Positions 1 through 9,571 of a stretch of DNA of 64,000 nucleotides are shown here, in pieces. The notes beneath the pieces were generated by a model that was not told the DNA's origin, did not search any database, and saw only the letters and a program-made list of their open reading frames with translations. The DNA lies in the NCBI RefSeq assembly GCF_018130505.1, contig NZ_JAFCKH010000005.1, positions 186,001 to 250,000 on the forward strand, read 5' to 3'. The DNA is from Bradyrhizobium tropiciagri. Lineage in GTDB: Bacteria; Pseudomonadota; Alphaproteobacteria; Rhizobiales; Xanthobacteraceae. The translations under genes were made by a program, and so were the position numbers. Within the stretch, counting starts at the first letter, position 1. Each line of letters begins with the position of its first letter.

Positions 1-42
1 AGCGTGGCCTAGCCAATCCGCCGCCACGCCGGCGACGACAGT

Positions 43-110
43 GGGGAACGGGGATGGCGCGTCCCTCACCCATGACGGGGAACGGGGATGGCGCGTCCCT
101 CACCCATGAC
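43..110. repeat. 34-bp tandem duplication upstream of addB
   Basis: A 34-bp unit beginning GGGGAACGGGGATGGCG and ending CACCCATGAC occurs twice without a break (43-76 and 77-110). It lies just before the addB start. No gene can be assigned with confidence to the first 160 bases; the 3' end of an upstream gene may finish here, for instance at the TAG at 10-12, but the piece is too short to identify. Confidence 0.85.
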
Positions 111-160
111 CTTCCCTCCATCGCTCCCTATATTGGCGCCTGATTCCGAATCAGGTTGTC

Positions 161-3100
161 ATGCGCGTCTTCAGCGTTCCGCTCTCTGCACCGTTCCTGC
201 GTACCGTCATCGCCGCTTTGGTCGATGGCCGGCTGGTCGCGGGCTTCGATGCCCGGAACGATCCCGCGAAACTCGCCAGCGCCACGCTCTATCTGCCGAC
301 CCGCCGCGCCGGGCGGCTGGCGCGCGAGATATTCCTCGACGTGCTCGACAGCGACGCCGCGGTGCTGCCGCGCATCGTCGCGCTCGGCGACATCGATGAG
401 GACGAACTCGCTTTCGCCGATCAATCCGACGAGGTCGGCGGCGCCGCACCGCTGGAGATTCCGCCGAAGCTCGGCGAGCTCGAACGCCGGCTGACGCTGG
501 CGCATCTGGTCGCGGCCTGGGCCAAGACGCCGGTGTCGGCGCCGCTGGTGGTCGGCGGACCGGCCTCGACGCTGCAACTCGCCGGCGATCTGGCGCGGCT
601 GATGGACGACATGGTGACGCGCGGTGTCGACTGGCGTCAACTCGACCGCCTGGTGCCGGACCAGCTCGACAAATACTGGCAGCACTCGCTCGACTTCCTG
701 CGCATCGCGCGCGACGCCTGGCCGAACTATCTGAAGGAGATCGGCAAGATCGAGCCGGCGGCGCGCCGCGATCAACTGATCGAGGCGGAGGCGGCACGGC
801 TGACCAAACACCATGCCGGCCCGGTGATCGCGGCCGGCTCGACCGGTTCGATGCCGGCCACCGCAAAATTCCTGCATGCGGTGGCGAAGCTGTCGAATGG
901 CGCGGTGGTGCTGCCGGGGCTCGACACCGATCTCGACGAAGAGTCCTGGAACACGATCGGCGGCGAACGCGGTGACGATGGCAGGTTCACCACGCCACCA
1001 TCCTCGAACCATCCGCAATACGCGATGCATGCTCTGTTGCATGACCGCTTCGGAATCAGGCGCCGGGATGTCGAGAGTCTCGCAGCGCCGGCACCGCTCG
1101 GCCGCGAGGTGCTGGTGTCGGAGACGATGCGCCCCTCGACCGCGACCGCGCAATGGCATGACCGGCTGGAGCGGCCCGAGATCGTCGCCCGTATTTCCGC
1201 CGGGATGACCAATCTCGTCGTGGTCGAGGCGCCCAATCCGGAGATGGAGGCGCTGGCGATTGCGGTGGCGATGCGCGAGGCGCGGCATCTCGGCAAATCG
1301 GCAGCGCTGGTGACGCCGGACCGCGCGCTGGCGCGCCGCGTGATGGCCTCGCTGACGCGCTGGAAGCTGGAGTTCGACGATTCCGGCGGCGATGCGCTGA
1401 TGGAGACCGCGGCTGGCGTGTTCGCCCGCCTCACCGCCGAAGCCGCAGCCCGGGGACTGGAGCCGCCGACCTTGCTGGCGCTGCTCAAACATCCGCTGTT
1501 TCGTCTGGGCGGCGCGCACGGCGCGCTGAAGCGCGCGATCGAGGTGCTGGAGATCGCGCTGCTGCGCGGCACCCGGCCGCAGCCGGGAACGGCCGGCATC
1601 GCCCGTGACTTCGCACGCTTCCGCGCCGAACTCGTCAAGCTCAACAGCGGCGAGACTTCGTCGCTGCACAAGGCCGAGCAGCGCGCGCGGTTGCGCGACA
1701 GCGATCTCAATCTGGCCGAGGTGCTGATCACAAAGCTGCAGACGGCGCTGGCGCCGCTCGAGGGCATGTCCTCGTCCAGGCCGTATGATTTCGCCGAGCT
1801 GGCTTCGCGTCACCGCGAGGCGGTGATGGCGCTGTCCAGCGACCAGCACGGCGTCGCCGCCGTGTTCGAGGAGCGCGCCGGCGCCGTGCTGGCATCGGCG
1901 TTCGATGAGCTGCTGAACAAGCAGCAGCCGAGCGGACTGATGACGCCGCTCGCTGACTATCCCGACGTGTTCCAGACCGCATTCGCCGACCGCATGGTGC
2001 GGCGGCCGGAATCGGCACGGGCGCAGCTCAACATCTTCGGCCAGCTTGAAGCGCGCCTCACCGAATCCGATCGCATCATCCTCGGCGGGCTTGTCGAGGG
2101 CGTCTGGCCGCCGGCGCCGCGGATCGATCCGTGGTTGAGCCGGCCGATGCGGCACGAGCTCGGGCTCGATCTGCCTGAACGGCGCATCGGCCTCTCCGCG
2201 CATGACTTTGCGCAGCTACTCGGCAACGACGAGGTGATCCTCACCCACGCCGCCAAGGTCGGCGGCGCGCCGGCGGTCGCCTCGCGCTTCCTGCACCGGC
2301 TGGAGGCCGTCGCCGGCGAGGCGCGCTGGAAGACGGCGACGGCGGCCGGCGACATCTATGTCAAGTATGCCGCGGAGCTCGACCGACCCGACAAGGTCGA
2401 GCCGATCCCGCAGCCGGAGCCCCGGCCGCCGCGCGAGGCGCGGCCGCTGAAGATGTCGGTCACCGCGATCGAGGACTGGCTGCGCGATCCCTACACGATC
2501 TATGCCCGCTACATCCTGCGGCTCGATCCGCTCGATCCCGTCGACATGCCGCTGTCGGCGGCCGATCGCGGCTCGGCGATCCACGAGGCGCTCGGTGAAT
2601 TCACGCAAACCTATGCCGACGCGCTGCCGGCAGACACGGTACGCACGCTGCGCGAGATCGGCGGCAAGTACTTTGCGCCGCTGATGGAGCGGCCCGAGGC
2701 GCGCGCGCTGTGGTGGCCGCGTTTCCAGCGCATCGCGACATGGTTCGCCGAGTGGGAGCAGGCCCGGCGCGGCCAGATTGCCGCGATCAAGGCGGAGATC
2801 CAGGGCGATCTCACCATCCATCTCGACGAGAACAGGGCCTTCACCCTCTCCGCCCGCGCCGACCGCATCGAGCGGCGCGATGACGGCAGCTTTGCGATCC
2901 TCGACTACAAGACCGGCCAGCCGCCGACCGGCAAGCAGGTGCGCATGGGCCTGTCGCCGCAGCTCACGCTGGAGGCCGCGATCCTGCGCGACGGCGGCTT
3001 CACCGGCGTTCCGGCAAACTCCTCGGTCGGCGAACTGGTTTATGTCAGGCTGAGCGGCAACAATCCGCCCGGCGAACAGCGCACGCTGGAACTGAAGATC

Positions 3101-3310
3101 AAGAACGGCGACACGCCGCAGCCGCCGGATGAAGCCGCCGACAGCGCCCGGCGCAAGCTGGAGGCGCTGATCCGCGCCTTCGACGACGAAAGCCAGGCCT
3201 ACACCTCGCTGAACCTGTCGATGTGGGCGAACCGCTACGGCGCCTATGACGATCTCGCGCGCATCAAGGAATGGTCCGCCGCCGGCGGCCTGGGGATCGA
3301 GGAATGGTGA
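161..3310 (+). CDS. addB: AddB subunit of the AddAB double-strand break repair helicase-nuclease
   Basis: This 1049-residue protein is the alphaproteobacterial form of AddB, the partner of AddA in resecting DNA double-strand ends for RecA loading. The C-terminal third carries a RecB-type nuclease domain, with the D-x-K signature LDYKTG near residue 914 and the preceding RADRIERRDDGSFAI segment. The N-terminal helicase-like region has LYLPTRRAGRLAREIF in place of a Walker A loop, so this subunit probably does not hydrolyse ATP. The four cysteines that hold an iron-sulfur cluster in Firmicutes AddB are not evident, as in other alphaproteobacterial members. The start is the ATG that opens MRVFSVPL. 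The stop overlaps the addA start by 7 nt, so the two are translationally coupled. Confidence 0.93.
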   Translation: MRVFSVPLSAPFLRTVIAALVDGRLVAGFDARNDPAKLASATLYLPTRRAGRLAREIFLDVLDSDAAVLPRIVALGDIDEDELAFADQSDEVGGAAPLEIPPKLGELERRLTLAHLVAAWAKTPVSAPLVVGGPASTLQLAGDLARLMDDMVTRGVDWRQLDRLVPDQLDKYWQHSLDFLRIARDAWPNYLKEIGKIEPAARRDQLIEAEAARLTKHHAGPVIAAGSTGSMPATAKFLHAVAKLSNGAVVLPGLDTDLDEESWNTIGGERGDDGRFTTPPSSNHPQYAMHALLHDRFGIRRRDVESLAAPAPLGREVLVSETMRPSTATAQWHDRLERPEIVARISAGMTNLVVVEAPNPEMEALAIAVAMREARHLGKSAALVTPDRALARRVMASLTRWKLEFDDSGGDALMETAAGVFARLTAEAAARGLEPPTLLALLKHPLFRLGGAHGALKRAIEVLEIALLRGTRPQPGTAGIARDFARFRAELVKLNSGETSSLHKAEQRARLRDSDLNLAEVLITKLQTALAPLEGMSSSRPYDFAELASRHREAVMALSSDQHGVAAVFEERAGAVLASAFDELLNKQQPSGLMTPLADYPDVFQTAFADRMVRRPESARAQLNIFGQLEARLTESDRIILGGLVEGVWPPAPRIDPWLSRPMRHELGLDLPERRIGLSAHDFAQLLGNDEVILTHAAKVGGAPAVASRFLHRLEAVAGEARWKTATAAGDIYVKYAAELDRPDKVEPIPQPEPRPPREARPLKMSVTAIEDWLRDPYTIYARYILRLDPLDPVDMPLSAADRGSAIHEALGEFTQTYADALPADTVRTLREIGGKYFAPLMERPEARALWWPRFQRIATWFAEWEQARRGQIAAIKAEIQGDLTIHLDENRAFTLSARADRIERRDDGSFAILDYKTGQPPTGKQVRMGLSPQLTLEAAILRDGGFTGVPANSSVGELVYVRLSGNNPPGEQRTLELKIKNGDTPQPPDEAADSARRKLEALIRAFDDESQAYTSLNLSMWANRYGAYDDLARIKEWSAAGGLGIEEW

Positions 3311-6300
3311 AGGCGCTCCGACCGATCCCGCCGCAGGTCCGCGAGGCGCAGGCACGCGCGTCCGACCCGAAGGCGTCGACCTTCGTGTCGGCCAATGCCG
3401 GCTCGGGCAAGACCCACGTGCTGGTGCAGCGCGTGATCCGTCTCTTGCTCGATGGCGTGCCGCCGGAAAAGATCCTCTGCATCACCTTCACCAAGGCCGC
3501 CGCGGCGAACATGGCCGAGCGCGTGTTCACGACGCTCGGCCACTGGGTGACGCTCGACGATGCCGGGCTCGATGCCGCGATCCGCGAGGCCGGCATCGCC
3601 TATCCGAATGCCAAACTGCGGCGCGAGGCACGCAAACTGTTCGCCTGCGCGCTCGAGACGCCGGGCGGATTGAAGGTGCAGACCATCCACGCGCTGTGCA
3701 CCCGCCTGCTGCAACAATTCCCGTTCGAGGCCAACGTGCCGGCGCGCTTCGCCGTGCTCGACGACCGCGACCAGACCGAGATGATGGAGCGCGCCAATCT
3801 CGCCGTGTTCCTGGAGGCGTCACGCAATCCCGACAGCCCGATCGGCCGCGCGCTGATGACGGCGATGGCAAATGCCGCCGACGTCACCTTCAAGGACGTG
3901 GTCCGCGAAGCCTGCCTCAGCCGCGATCACTTCATGGCCTGGACCGACACCGCCGGCAGCGCGGCAGCCGCCGCCGCACAGATGTCGGCTGCGCTCGGCG
4001 TGTCGCCGGACGATCGCATCGAGGATGTCGAGCGCGAGATCGTCGATGGACCAAATCTGCCGCGATCGAGCTGGAAGGAGATGGCCTCGCTCCTCGATAC
4101 CAGCAGCAAGGCGGATCAGAAGCAGGCCGACAGGCTACGGAGCGCACTGACATTTACCGGCGCGGCCCAGGTCGACGAATATCTCGGCGTCTTCCTGACC
4201 GATGACCGCGCGCCCCGCGCAGCGGTCGTCACCAACAACTTCATCAAGAAGAACTCTGTCGCGGGCCACCGGTTCGAGGCTGAGGCCGACCGCCTTGGTC
4301 CGCTGATCGAGCGCCGCCGCGCCGTGGTCACCCGCGACCGCACCGCGGCCTTGATCCACATCGCGACAGCGGCGGCGGCAAACTACCGCCGCGAGAAGCT
4401 GGAGCGCGGCCTGCTCGATTATGACGACCTGATCGACAAGACGCTTGCGATGCTCGACCGTGTCTCCTCGGGCTGGGTGCATTACAAGCTCGACCGCGGC
4501 GTCGATCATGTGCTGATCGACGAGGCGCAGGACACGTCCCCGCGGCAATGGGACATCGTCGCGCACATCATCTCCGAGTTCACTTCCGGCGCCGGCGCGC
4601 GCGACGGGCTGGTGCGCACGGTGTTTGCGGTGGGCGACGAGAAGCAGTCGATCTTCTCGTTCCAGGGCGCCGAGCCGCGCGAATTCGACCGGCGCCGCCG
4701 CGATCTGAAGCAACGGTTCGAGAAAGCCGGGCTGAAATTTGATCCGGTGTCGTTCACCTATTCGTTCCGCTCGGGTCCGGTGATCCTGCATTCGGTCGAT
4801 TACGTGTTCCGCGAGCAGGAGATCTTTCGCAGCATCCATGCGGTCGAGAACGGCTATCCGATCCACAACGCGATGGCCGACGCCGGTCCGAGCACGATCG
4901 AGCTCTGGGATCTCGCGGTGGCCGACGACCGCCAGGACATCGAGGGCTGGCGCGCGCCGTTCGACGGCGTCTCGGTGACCAGCCCCGAGGTGAAGCTGGC
5001 GCGGCGCATCCAGGCCGAGATCAAGCACCTCGTCACCAGCGGCACCATGACCGGCAGCGAAGGTTCGCGCCGGCCGCTGCGCTATGGCGACATGCTGATC
5101 CTGGTGCGGCGGCGCGGCAATGCCTTCGATGCGGTGATCCAGGCGCTCAAGCACGCGGGCATCCCGGTCGCGGGCGCCGACCGGCTGAAGCTGACCGAGC
5201 ACATCGCGATCATCGACCTGATAAACCTCGCCGATGCGCTGCTGCTGCCGCAGGACGATCTCGCGCTCGCGGTGGCGCTGAAGAGCCCGCTGTTCGGTCT
5301 CGACGACGACGATCTGTTCAAGCTGGCGTACCAGCGGCGCGGCTCGCTGCGCGAGGCGCTGACCGCGCAGGCGCCGGCCGACGATCGCTTCGCGGCGGTG
5401 CTGCATCGGCTCGAACATTGCGAGTGCCGCTTCACCCAGGAAACGCCGTTCGCGTTCTACGCCTGGCTGCTCGGCGGCGACGGCGGACGCGCGCGCATCC
5501 TGCGCCGGCTCGGGCACGAGGCCAATGACGCGCTCGACGAGTTTCTGGAGCTCGCGCTGGGCTATGAGCGCAAGGCGCCGGCCTCGCTGCAGGGCTTCAT
5601 CGCCTGGCTGCGCGCCGCCGACACCGAGGTGAAGCGCGACATGGAGATCTCGCGCGACGAGGTCCGCGTCATGACCGTGCACGGCGCCAAGGGCCTCGAA
5701 GCGTCGGTCGTGTTCCTGGTCGACACCACGACCTCGCCATCGGACACGCAGCGGCTGCGGCTGATCCATCTGCCGCAGGGCAACGCCGCACCGCATGCAC
5801 CCGGCGTCGTGGTGTGGGCCGGCAAGAAGGCCGAGGATCCGCCCGGCGTCGCCGAGGCCCGCGAGGCGATGCTCGGCGACACCGAGGACGAATATCGCCG
5901 CCTGCTCTATGTCGCGATGACGCGCGCCGCCGACCGCCTGGTGGTCGGCGGCTGCATGCCCGGCAACATGAAAACGGTGCGGAAATCGTCCTGGTACGAT
6001 CTGATCACGCGAGGCCTCGCCGGTGCCGGGCTCGAGCTCGAGGAGCTGGAGACGCCGGCCGGCAAGGTGATGCGCTATTCGCGGCCGGACGACGTCACTG
6101 AGCTTGCCGGCGCGGCAGCGCCTCCGGCCGCGGCGCCGGTCGAGCTGCCGTCGTGGCTGCGCACGCCGGCCGCGCCCGAGGTTTCGGCGGCCGGCTTGCT
6201 GCGTCCGTCCGATCCCGCCGATGACGAGCGCCACCATGTGCGGACCGGCGATTCCGTGCTGCTGCGCGCCCGCGCCCTGCAGCGCGGCACGTTGGTGCAT

Positions 6301-6780
6301 CGCCTGCTGCAGTCGCTGCCCGATGTCGCCGCCGAGCGACGCCGTGACGCTGCGCTCGGCTATCTCGCGCGCAATGCCGACGGCTGGAGCGAGGAAGAGC
6401 GCGCCGCACTGGTCCGGCAGGTGCTCGCCTTGATCGTGGACCTGCGCTTTGCGCCGGTGTTCGCGCCGGGCAGCCAGGCCGAGGTTTCGATCGTCGGGCG
6501 GCTGGAGCGGCCGGGCCGGCCGAAGACGCTGGTGTCGGGCCAGATCGACCGGCTGGTGGTAACGCCGAACGACGTCCTGATCGTCGATTTCAAGACCAAC
6601 CACGCCCCGCCGAAGACCGCCGCCGAGGCGCCCAAGGGCTATGTCCGGCAGCTCGCCCTGTACCGCGCGGTGCTCACCAGACTGTACCCCCAGCGGCTCG
6701 TTCACGCCGCCCTGCTCTGGACCGAAACCGCTGAAATCATGGAGATTTCCGCCCCCGCGCTGGACGCTGCCCTGCCATAA
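3304..6780 (+). CDS. addA: AddA helicase-nuclease subunit
   Basis: A UvrD/Rep-family (SF1A) helicase of 1158 residues fused to a C-terminal RecB-type nuclease. Walker A is NAGSGKTHV (about residues 30-38), Walker B is VLIDEAQD (about residue 404), the late helicase motif MTVHGAKGLEA follows, and GQIDRLVV...VDFKTN near residue 1094 is the nuclease core. An earlier in-frame start at 3271 exists. The ATG at 3304 is preferred because it gives MVKALRPIPP and the usual short overlap with the addB stop. AddA supplies the motor and one of the two nuclease sites of the AddAB complex. Confidence 0.94.
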   Translation: MVKALRPIPPQVREAQARASDPKASTFVSANAGSGKTHVLVQRVIRLLLDGVPPEKILCITFTKAAAANMAERVFTTLGHWVTLDDAGLDAAIREAGIAYPNAKLRREARKLFACALETPGGLKVQTIHALCTRLLQQFPFEANVPARFAVLDDRDQTEMMERANLAVFLEASRNPDSPIGRALMTAMANAADVTFKDVVREACLSRDHFMAWTDTAGSAAAAAAQMSAALGVSPDDRIEDVEREIVDGPNLPRSSWKEMASLLDTSSKADQKQADRLRSALTFTGAAQVDEYLGVFLTDDRAPRAAVVTNNFIKKNSVAGHRFEAEADRLGPLIERRRAVVTRDRTAALIHIATAAAANYRREKLERGLLDYDDLIDKTLAMLDRVSSGWVHYKLDRGVDHVLIDEAQDTSPRQWDIVAHIISEFTSGAGARDGLVRTVFAVGDEKQSIFSFQGAEPREFDRRRRDLKQRFEKAGLKFDPVSFTYSFRSGPVILHSVDYVFREQEIFRSIHAVENGYPIHNAMADAGPSTIELWDLAVADDRQDIEGWRAPFDGVSVTSPEVKLARRIQAEIKHLVTSGTMTGSEGSRRPLRYGDMLILVRRRGNAFDAVIQALKHAGIPVAGADRLKLTEHIAIIDLINLADALLLPQDDLALAVALKSPLFGLDDDDLFKLAYQRRGSLREALTAQAPADDRFAAVLHRLEHCECRFTQETPFAFYAWLLGGDGGRARILRRLGHEANDALDEFLELALGYERKAPASLQGFIAWLRAADTEVKRDMEISRDEVRVMTVHGAKGLEASVVFLVDTTTSPSDTQRLRLIHLPQGNAAPHAPGVVVWAGKKAEDPPGVAEAREAMLGDTEDEYRRLLYVAMTRAADRLVVGGCMPGNMKTVRKSSWYDLITRGLAGAGLELEELETPAGKVMRYSRPDDVTELAGAAAPPAAAPVELPSWLRTPAAPEVSAAGLLRPSDPADDERHHVRTGDSVLLRARALQRGTLVHRLLQSLPDVAAERRRDAALGYLARNADGWSEEERAALVRQVLALIVDLRFAPVFAPGSQAEVSIVGRLERPGRPKTLVSGQIDRLVVTPNDVLIVDFKTNHAPPKTAAEAPKGYVRQLALYRAVLTRLYPQRLVHAALLWTETAEIMEISAPALDAALP

Positions 6781-6895
6781 GGTCAGCTCAGTGTGAGCGA
6801 GCTTGACCCGGCAAGGGGGCGTTCATAGGTTTGACCCATGCTCCCGGGCGCGATTCCTTCAGGTCGCGCCTTTCTCAACCGAACGAGGTACTTCC

Positions 6896-7216
6896 ATGGC
6901 CGTTGGCAAGGTTTCTGACGCCGATTTCGAAGCCGAAGTGCTCAAGGCGACCGGGCCGGTGGTCGTCGACTTCTGGGCCGAGTGGTGCGGCCCCTGCCGC
7001 ATGATCGCGCCCGCTCTCGATGAGATTTCCGGCGCGATGGGCGACAAGGTCAAGATCGTGAAGCTCAACGTCGACGAGAGCCCGAAGACCGCGTCGAAAT
7101 ATGGCGTGATGTCGATCCCGACCCTGATGATCTTCAAGGGCGGCGAGATGGCCTCGCGTCAGGTCGGCGCCGCGCCGAAGGCGAAGCTGCAGCAGTGGAT
7201 TTCCGCTGCGGTCTGA
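6896..7216 (+). CDS. trxA: thioredoxin
   Basis: A 106-residue classical cytoplasmic thioredoxin. The redox motif is W30-C31-G32-P33-C34, followed by the cis-proline loop SIPTLMIFK and the typical C-terminal QLQQWIS-like helix. The ATG at 6896 (MAVGKVSD) is chosen over an upstream in-frame start because only it fits the family length. It lies 115 nt downstream of addA, an order common in Rhizobiales, and is followed by a clear terminator. It is a general disulfide reductant for enzymes such as ribonucleotide reductase and peroxiredoxins. Confidence 0.96.
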   Translation: MAVGKVSDADFEAEVLKATGPVVVDFWAEWCGPCRMIAPALDEISGAMGDKVKIVKLNVDESPKTASKYGVMSIPTLMIFKGGEMASRQVGAAPKAKLQQWISAAV

Positions 7217-7244
7217 TCCCGCTTCGAATTAGCTGATTTACGAG

Positions 7245-7276
7245 ACGGCCGGCGCTGAGCCGGCCGTTTTGTTTTG
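7245..7276 (+). terminator. intrinsic terminator after trxA
   Basis: ACGGCCGG at 7245-7252 pairs with CCGGCCGT at 7260-7267 across a 7-nt loop, followed by a T-rich tail (TTTTGTTTTG). It is 28 nt after the trxA stop. Confidence 0.85.
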
Positions 7277-7295
7277 TCGTAACGCGTAGCAGCTC

Positions 7296-7382
7296 GTAGC
7301 CCGGATGCAGCGAAGCGAAATCCGGGGCCGTTCTGCCCGCGGATGCACCGCCCCGGATTGCGCTGCGCTCCATCCGGGCTAC
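7296..7382. repeat. dispersed palindromic repeat, GTAGCCCGGATG family, copy 1
   Basis: About 87 bp beginning GTAGCCCGGATGCAGCGAAG and ending in the inverted form CATCCGGGCTAC, able to fold into a long hairpin. Related copies lie at 8145-8232, 15444-15530 and 35601-35685. It fills the gap between trxA and the convergent phosphoesterase gene. Confidence 0.9.
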
Positions 7383-7385
7383 GGA

Positions 7386-8126
7386 TTACCCGATCCATCC
7401 CGTCGCCAGCGCTGAAGCGAGTTCGGCCTCGCCGTTCCGCCGCGCCAGTGCCGCGATCGCTTGGTGATCGTAGGGGATATGGCGGAAGGTCACGTCCCAA
7501 TCGCCATCGGCCTGCTGAAGGATTGCATAGCGCGCATCGGGCGACCCCGCCTCGACGACATGCGGATGCGGCTTGCCGGCCCGATAGCCGGGCGAGCCGA
7601 CGGCACCGGGATTGACGATCAGCCGGCCGTCGCGCAGCCGTACCGCGCGCGCAAGATGGGTGTGGGCGCAGAGGATCAGCGATTGCGTCACGCCGACGGC
7701 CCTCGCCTCGATCGAGTCCAGTGCAGACATCAGGACCTCGCCGCCCGGCAGCACGGTGTCGAGCCAGTAGGTCTCGTCATCCTGCGGCGTCGCATGGCAG
7801 AGGAAAATCTCGTCGCGATAGACCGAAGTCGCAGGCAGCGTGCGTAGCCAGTCGAGATGCCGTGGCTCGAGTTGCGTGAAGGTCCGCCGCTCCCAGGAGC
7901 CCATCTTCTCATGCGGGCGATCGATCAGATAGCGGTCGTGATTGCCGAGCAGATGGACCGCATCCATGCTCATCAGCATGTCGATGGTCGGCCGCGCGTC
8001 GAGCGGCCCGCTGACCATGTCGCCGAGATCGACGATGTCGGAAATGCCTTGCGCGCGAATGTCCGACAGCACCGCTTCGAGGGCGAGGTGATTGCCGTGG
8101 ATGTCGGCGATCGCAGCAAAGCGCAT
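7386..8126 (-). CDS. metallophosphoesterase family protein
   Basis: A 246-residue calcineurin-like phosphoesterase. The dinuclear-metal motifs are present in order: ADIHGNH at the N-terminus (residues 6-12), DLGDMVSGP, LLGNHDRYL, and C-terminal histidines in the CAHTHLARAV segment. The GDxHG-type start and small size resemble the YfcE/Apaf family, whose substrates vary (phosphodiesters, diadenosine polyphosphates), so none is assigned. The start at 8126 (MRFAAIADIHG) is preferred; longer in-frame reading runs into the repeat at 8145-8232. The gene sits alone between two copies of that repeat. Confidence 0.85.
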   Translation of the reverse strand: MRFAAIADIHGNHLALEAVLSDIRAQGISDIVDLGDMVSGPLDARPTIDMLMSMDAVHLLGNHDRYLIDRPHEKMGSWERRTFTQLEPRHLDWLRTLPATSVYRDEIFLCHATPQDDETYWLDTVLPGGEVLMSALDSIEARAVGVTQSLILCAHTHLARAVRLRDGRLIVNPGAVGSPGYRAGKPHPHVVEAGSPDARYAILQQADGDWDVTFRHIPYDHQAIAALARRNGEAELASALATGWIG

Positions 8127-8144
8127 CGTACCTCTCGTACCCTT

Positions 8145-8232
8145 GTAGCCCGGATGCAGCGAAGCGTAATCCGGGGCAGGTCCATCCGCGGTCACAGCGG
8201 CCCCGGATTTCGCTTCGCTTCATCCGGGCTAC
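8145..8232. repeat. dispersed palindromic repeat, GTAGCCCGGATG family, copy 2
   Basis: The same architecture as the copy at 7296-7382: GTAGCCCGGATGCAGCGAAG at the left end and CATCCGGGCTAC at the right. It lies between folC and the phosphoesterase gene, and could act as a 3' hairpin for folC. Confidence 0.9.
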
Positions 8233-8239
8233 GGTCTGC

Positions 8240-9571
8240 CTATGCAGGAGGCGTGCCGTTGGCAGCGAGCACGGGGCCGGCGAGATAGAGCGAGCCGGTG
8301 ATCAGGATGCGCGGCGGCACCTCGTAGGCGAGCGTGGCGAGTCGCTGCAGCGCCGCGTCGACGCCGCCGGCGATCTCGACGCGCATGCCGAGCGCGCGCG
8401 CCGCGTCAGCGAGTCGATCCGGCGCCATGCCGTTGTCGCGTCCCGGCACCGGGACCGCGATGATATGGCGGGTCAGCCCGGCGAAATTGGCCAGGAACGC
8501 ATCCGCGTCCTTGTTGGCCATCATGCCGGCAATGACGACGAGTGGCCGCGACACCCGCTCCTCGAGATCGCCGAGCGCGGCTGCCGCGACGCGGCCGCCT
8601 TCGGCGTTGTGTCCGCCGTCGAGCCAGATCTCGCTGCCCTGCGGGCCTTGGGCGACCAAGGCACCGGCGGCCAGCCGCTGCATCCGCGCCGGCCACTCCG
8701 CGCACACGATGCCGGCCTCGTAGGCCGACATGTTGAGCTTGAATGCGTCGATCGCGCGCAGAGTTGCGATCGCGAGCCCGGCATTGTCGAACTGGTGGCG
8801 CCCGAACAGCTTTGGCGCGGCGAGATCCATCAGGCCGCGCTCATCCTGATAGACCAGCCTGCCGCGCTCGATGCTGACGTGCCATTGCTGGCCGGCCGCG
8901 TGCAGCGGCGCGCGCATCCGGCTGGCCTGCGCCTCGATCACCGCCATCGCTTCCGGCGCCTGCTCGGCCGAGATCACCGGCACCTTGCGCTTGATGATTG
9001 CGGCCTTCTCGCCGGCGATGTCAGTCAGCCTGTCGCCGAGGAATTCCATGTGATCCATGCTGACCGGCGCGATCACCGAGGCGAGCGGCGCCTCGACCAC
9101 GTTGGTGGAATCGAGCCGGCCGCCGAGTCCGACCTCGAGCAGCGCGACGTCGGCCGGATGCTTTGCGAACAGCGCGAACGCAACGGCGGTTTCCATCTCG
9201 AAGATGGTGATCGGGTTGCCGGCGTTGACGCGCTCGCAATGCTCGAACGTTTCGCGCAGCTCGTCGTCGCCGACCAGTCTGCCGCCGAGCCGGTAGCATT
9301 CGTTGATCCGCACCAGATAGGGCGAGGTGAACACGTGCACCTTGAGGCCGGCGGCCTCCAGGATCGCGCGCAAATAGGCAATCGTCGAGCCCTTGCCGTT
9401 GGTGCCGGCGACGTGGATCACCGGCGGCAGCTTGCGCTCGGGATGATCGAGCCGCTCCATCAGGCCGAGCATGCGATCGAGGCTGAGATCGATGCGCTTC
9501 GGATGCAGCGCCGCGATCCGCGCGAGCAGCGCCTCGAACGAGGGCTGCGATGGGGCGGCGCTTGCGGTCAC
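8240..9571 (-). CDS. folC: bifunctional dihydrofolate synthase / folylpolyglutamate synthase
   Basis: A Mur-ligase-family enzyme of 443 residues that adds glutamate to dihydropteroate and extends the polyglutamate tail of folates. The P-loop is GTNGKGST at residues 56-63. The central ATPase region contains [14 protein letters not shown] and the C-terminal domain contains [11 protein letters not shown]. The start is a GTG at 9571 whose last two bases begin the accD stop (GTGA overlap), so folC is translated directly behind accD. Confidence 0.94.
   Translation of the reverse strand: MTASAAPSQPSFEALLARIAALHPKRIDLSLDRMLGLMERLDHPERKLPPVIHVAGTNGKGSTIAYLRAILEAAGLKVHVFTSPYLVRINECYRLGGRLVGDDELRETFEHCERVNAGNPITIFEMETAVAFALFAKHPADVALLEVGLGGRLDSTNVVEAPLASVIAPVSMDHMEFLGDRLTDIAGEKAAIIKRKVPVISAEQAPEAMAVIEAQASRMRAPLHAAGQQWHVSIERGRLVYQDERGLMDLAAPKLFGRHQFDNAGLAIATLRAIDAFKLNMSAYEAGIVCAEWPARMQRLAAGALVAQGPQGSEIWLDGGHNAEGGRVAAAALGDLEERVSRPLVVIAGMMANKDADAFLANFAGLTRHIIAVPVPGRDNGMAPDRLADAARALGMRVEIAGGVDAALQRLATLAYEVPPRILITGSLYLAGPVLAANGTPPA

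Noticed and set aside
128-2203. Long open frame on the minus strand opposite addB
   Set aside because: It has no recognisable domain, and is the usual antisense shadow of a GC-rich coding gene; addB on the other strand is convincing.
4135-6705. 856-residue minus-strand frame opposite addA
   Set aside because: Same antisense effect; no ribosome-binding site or domain.
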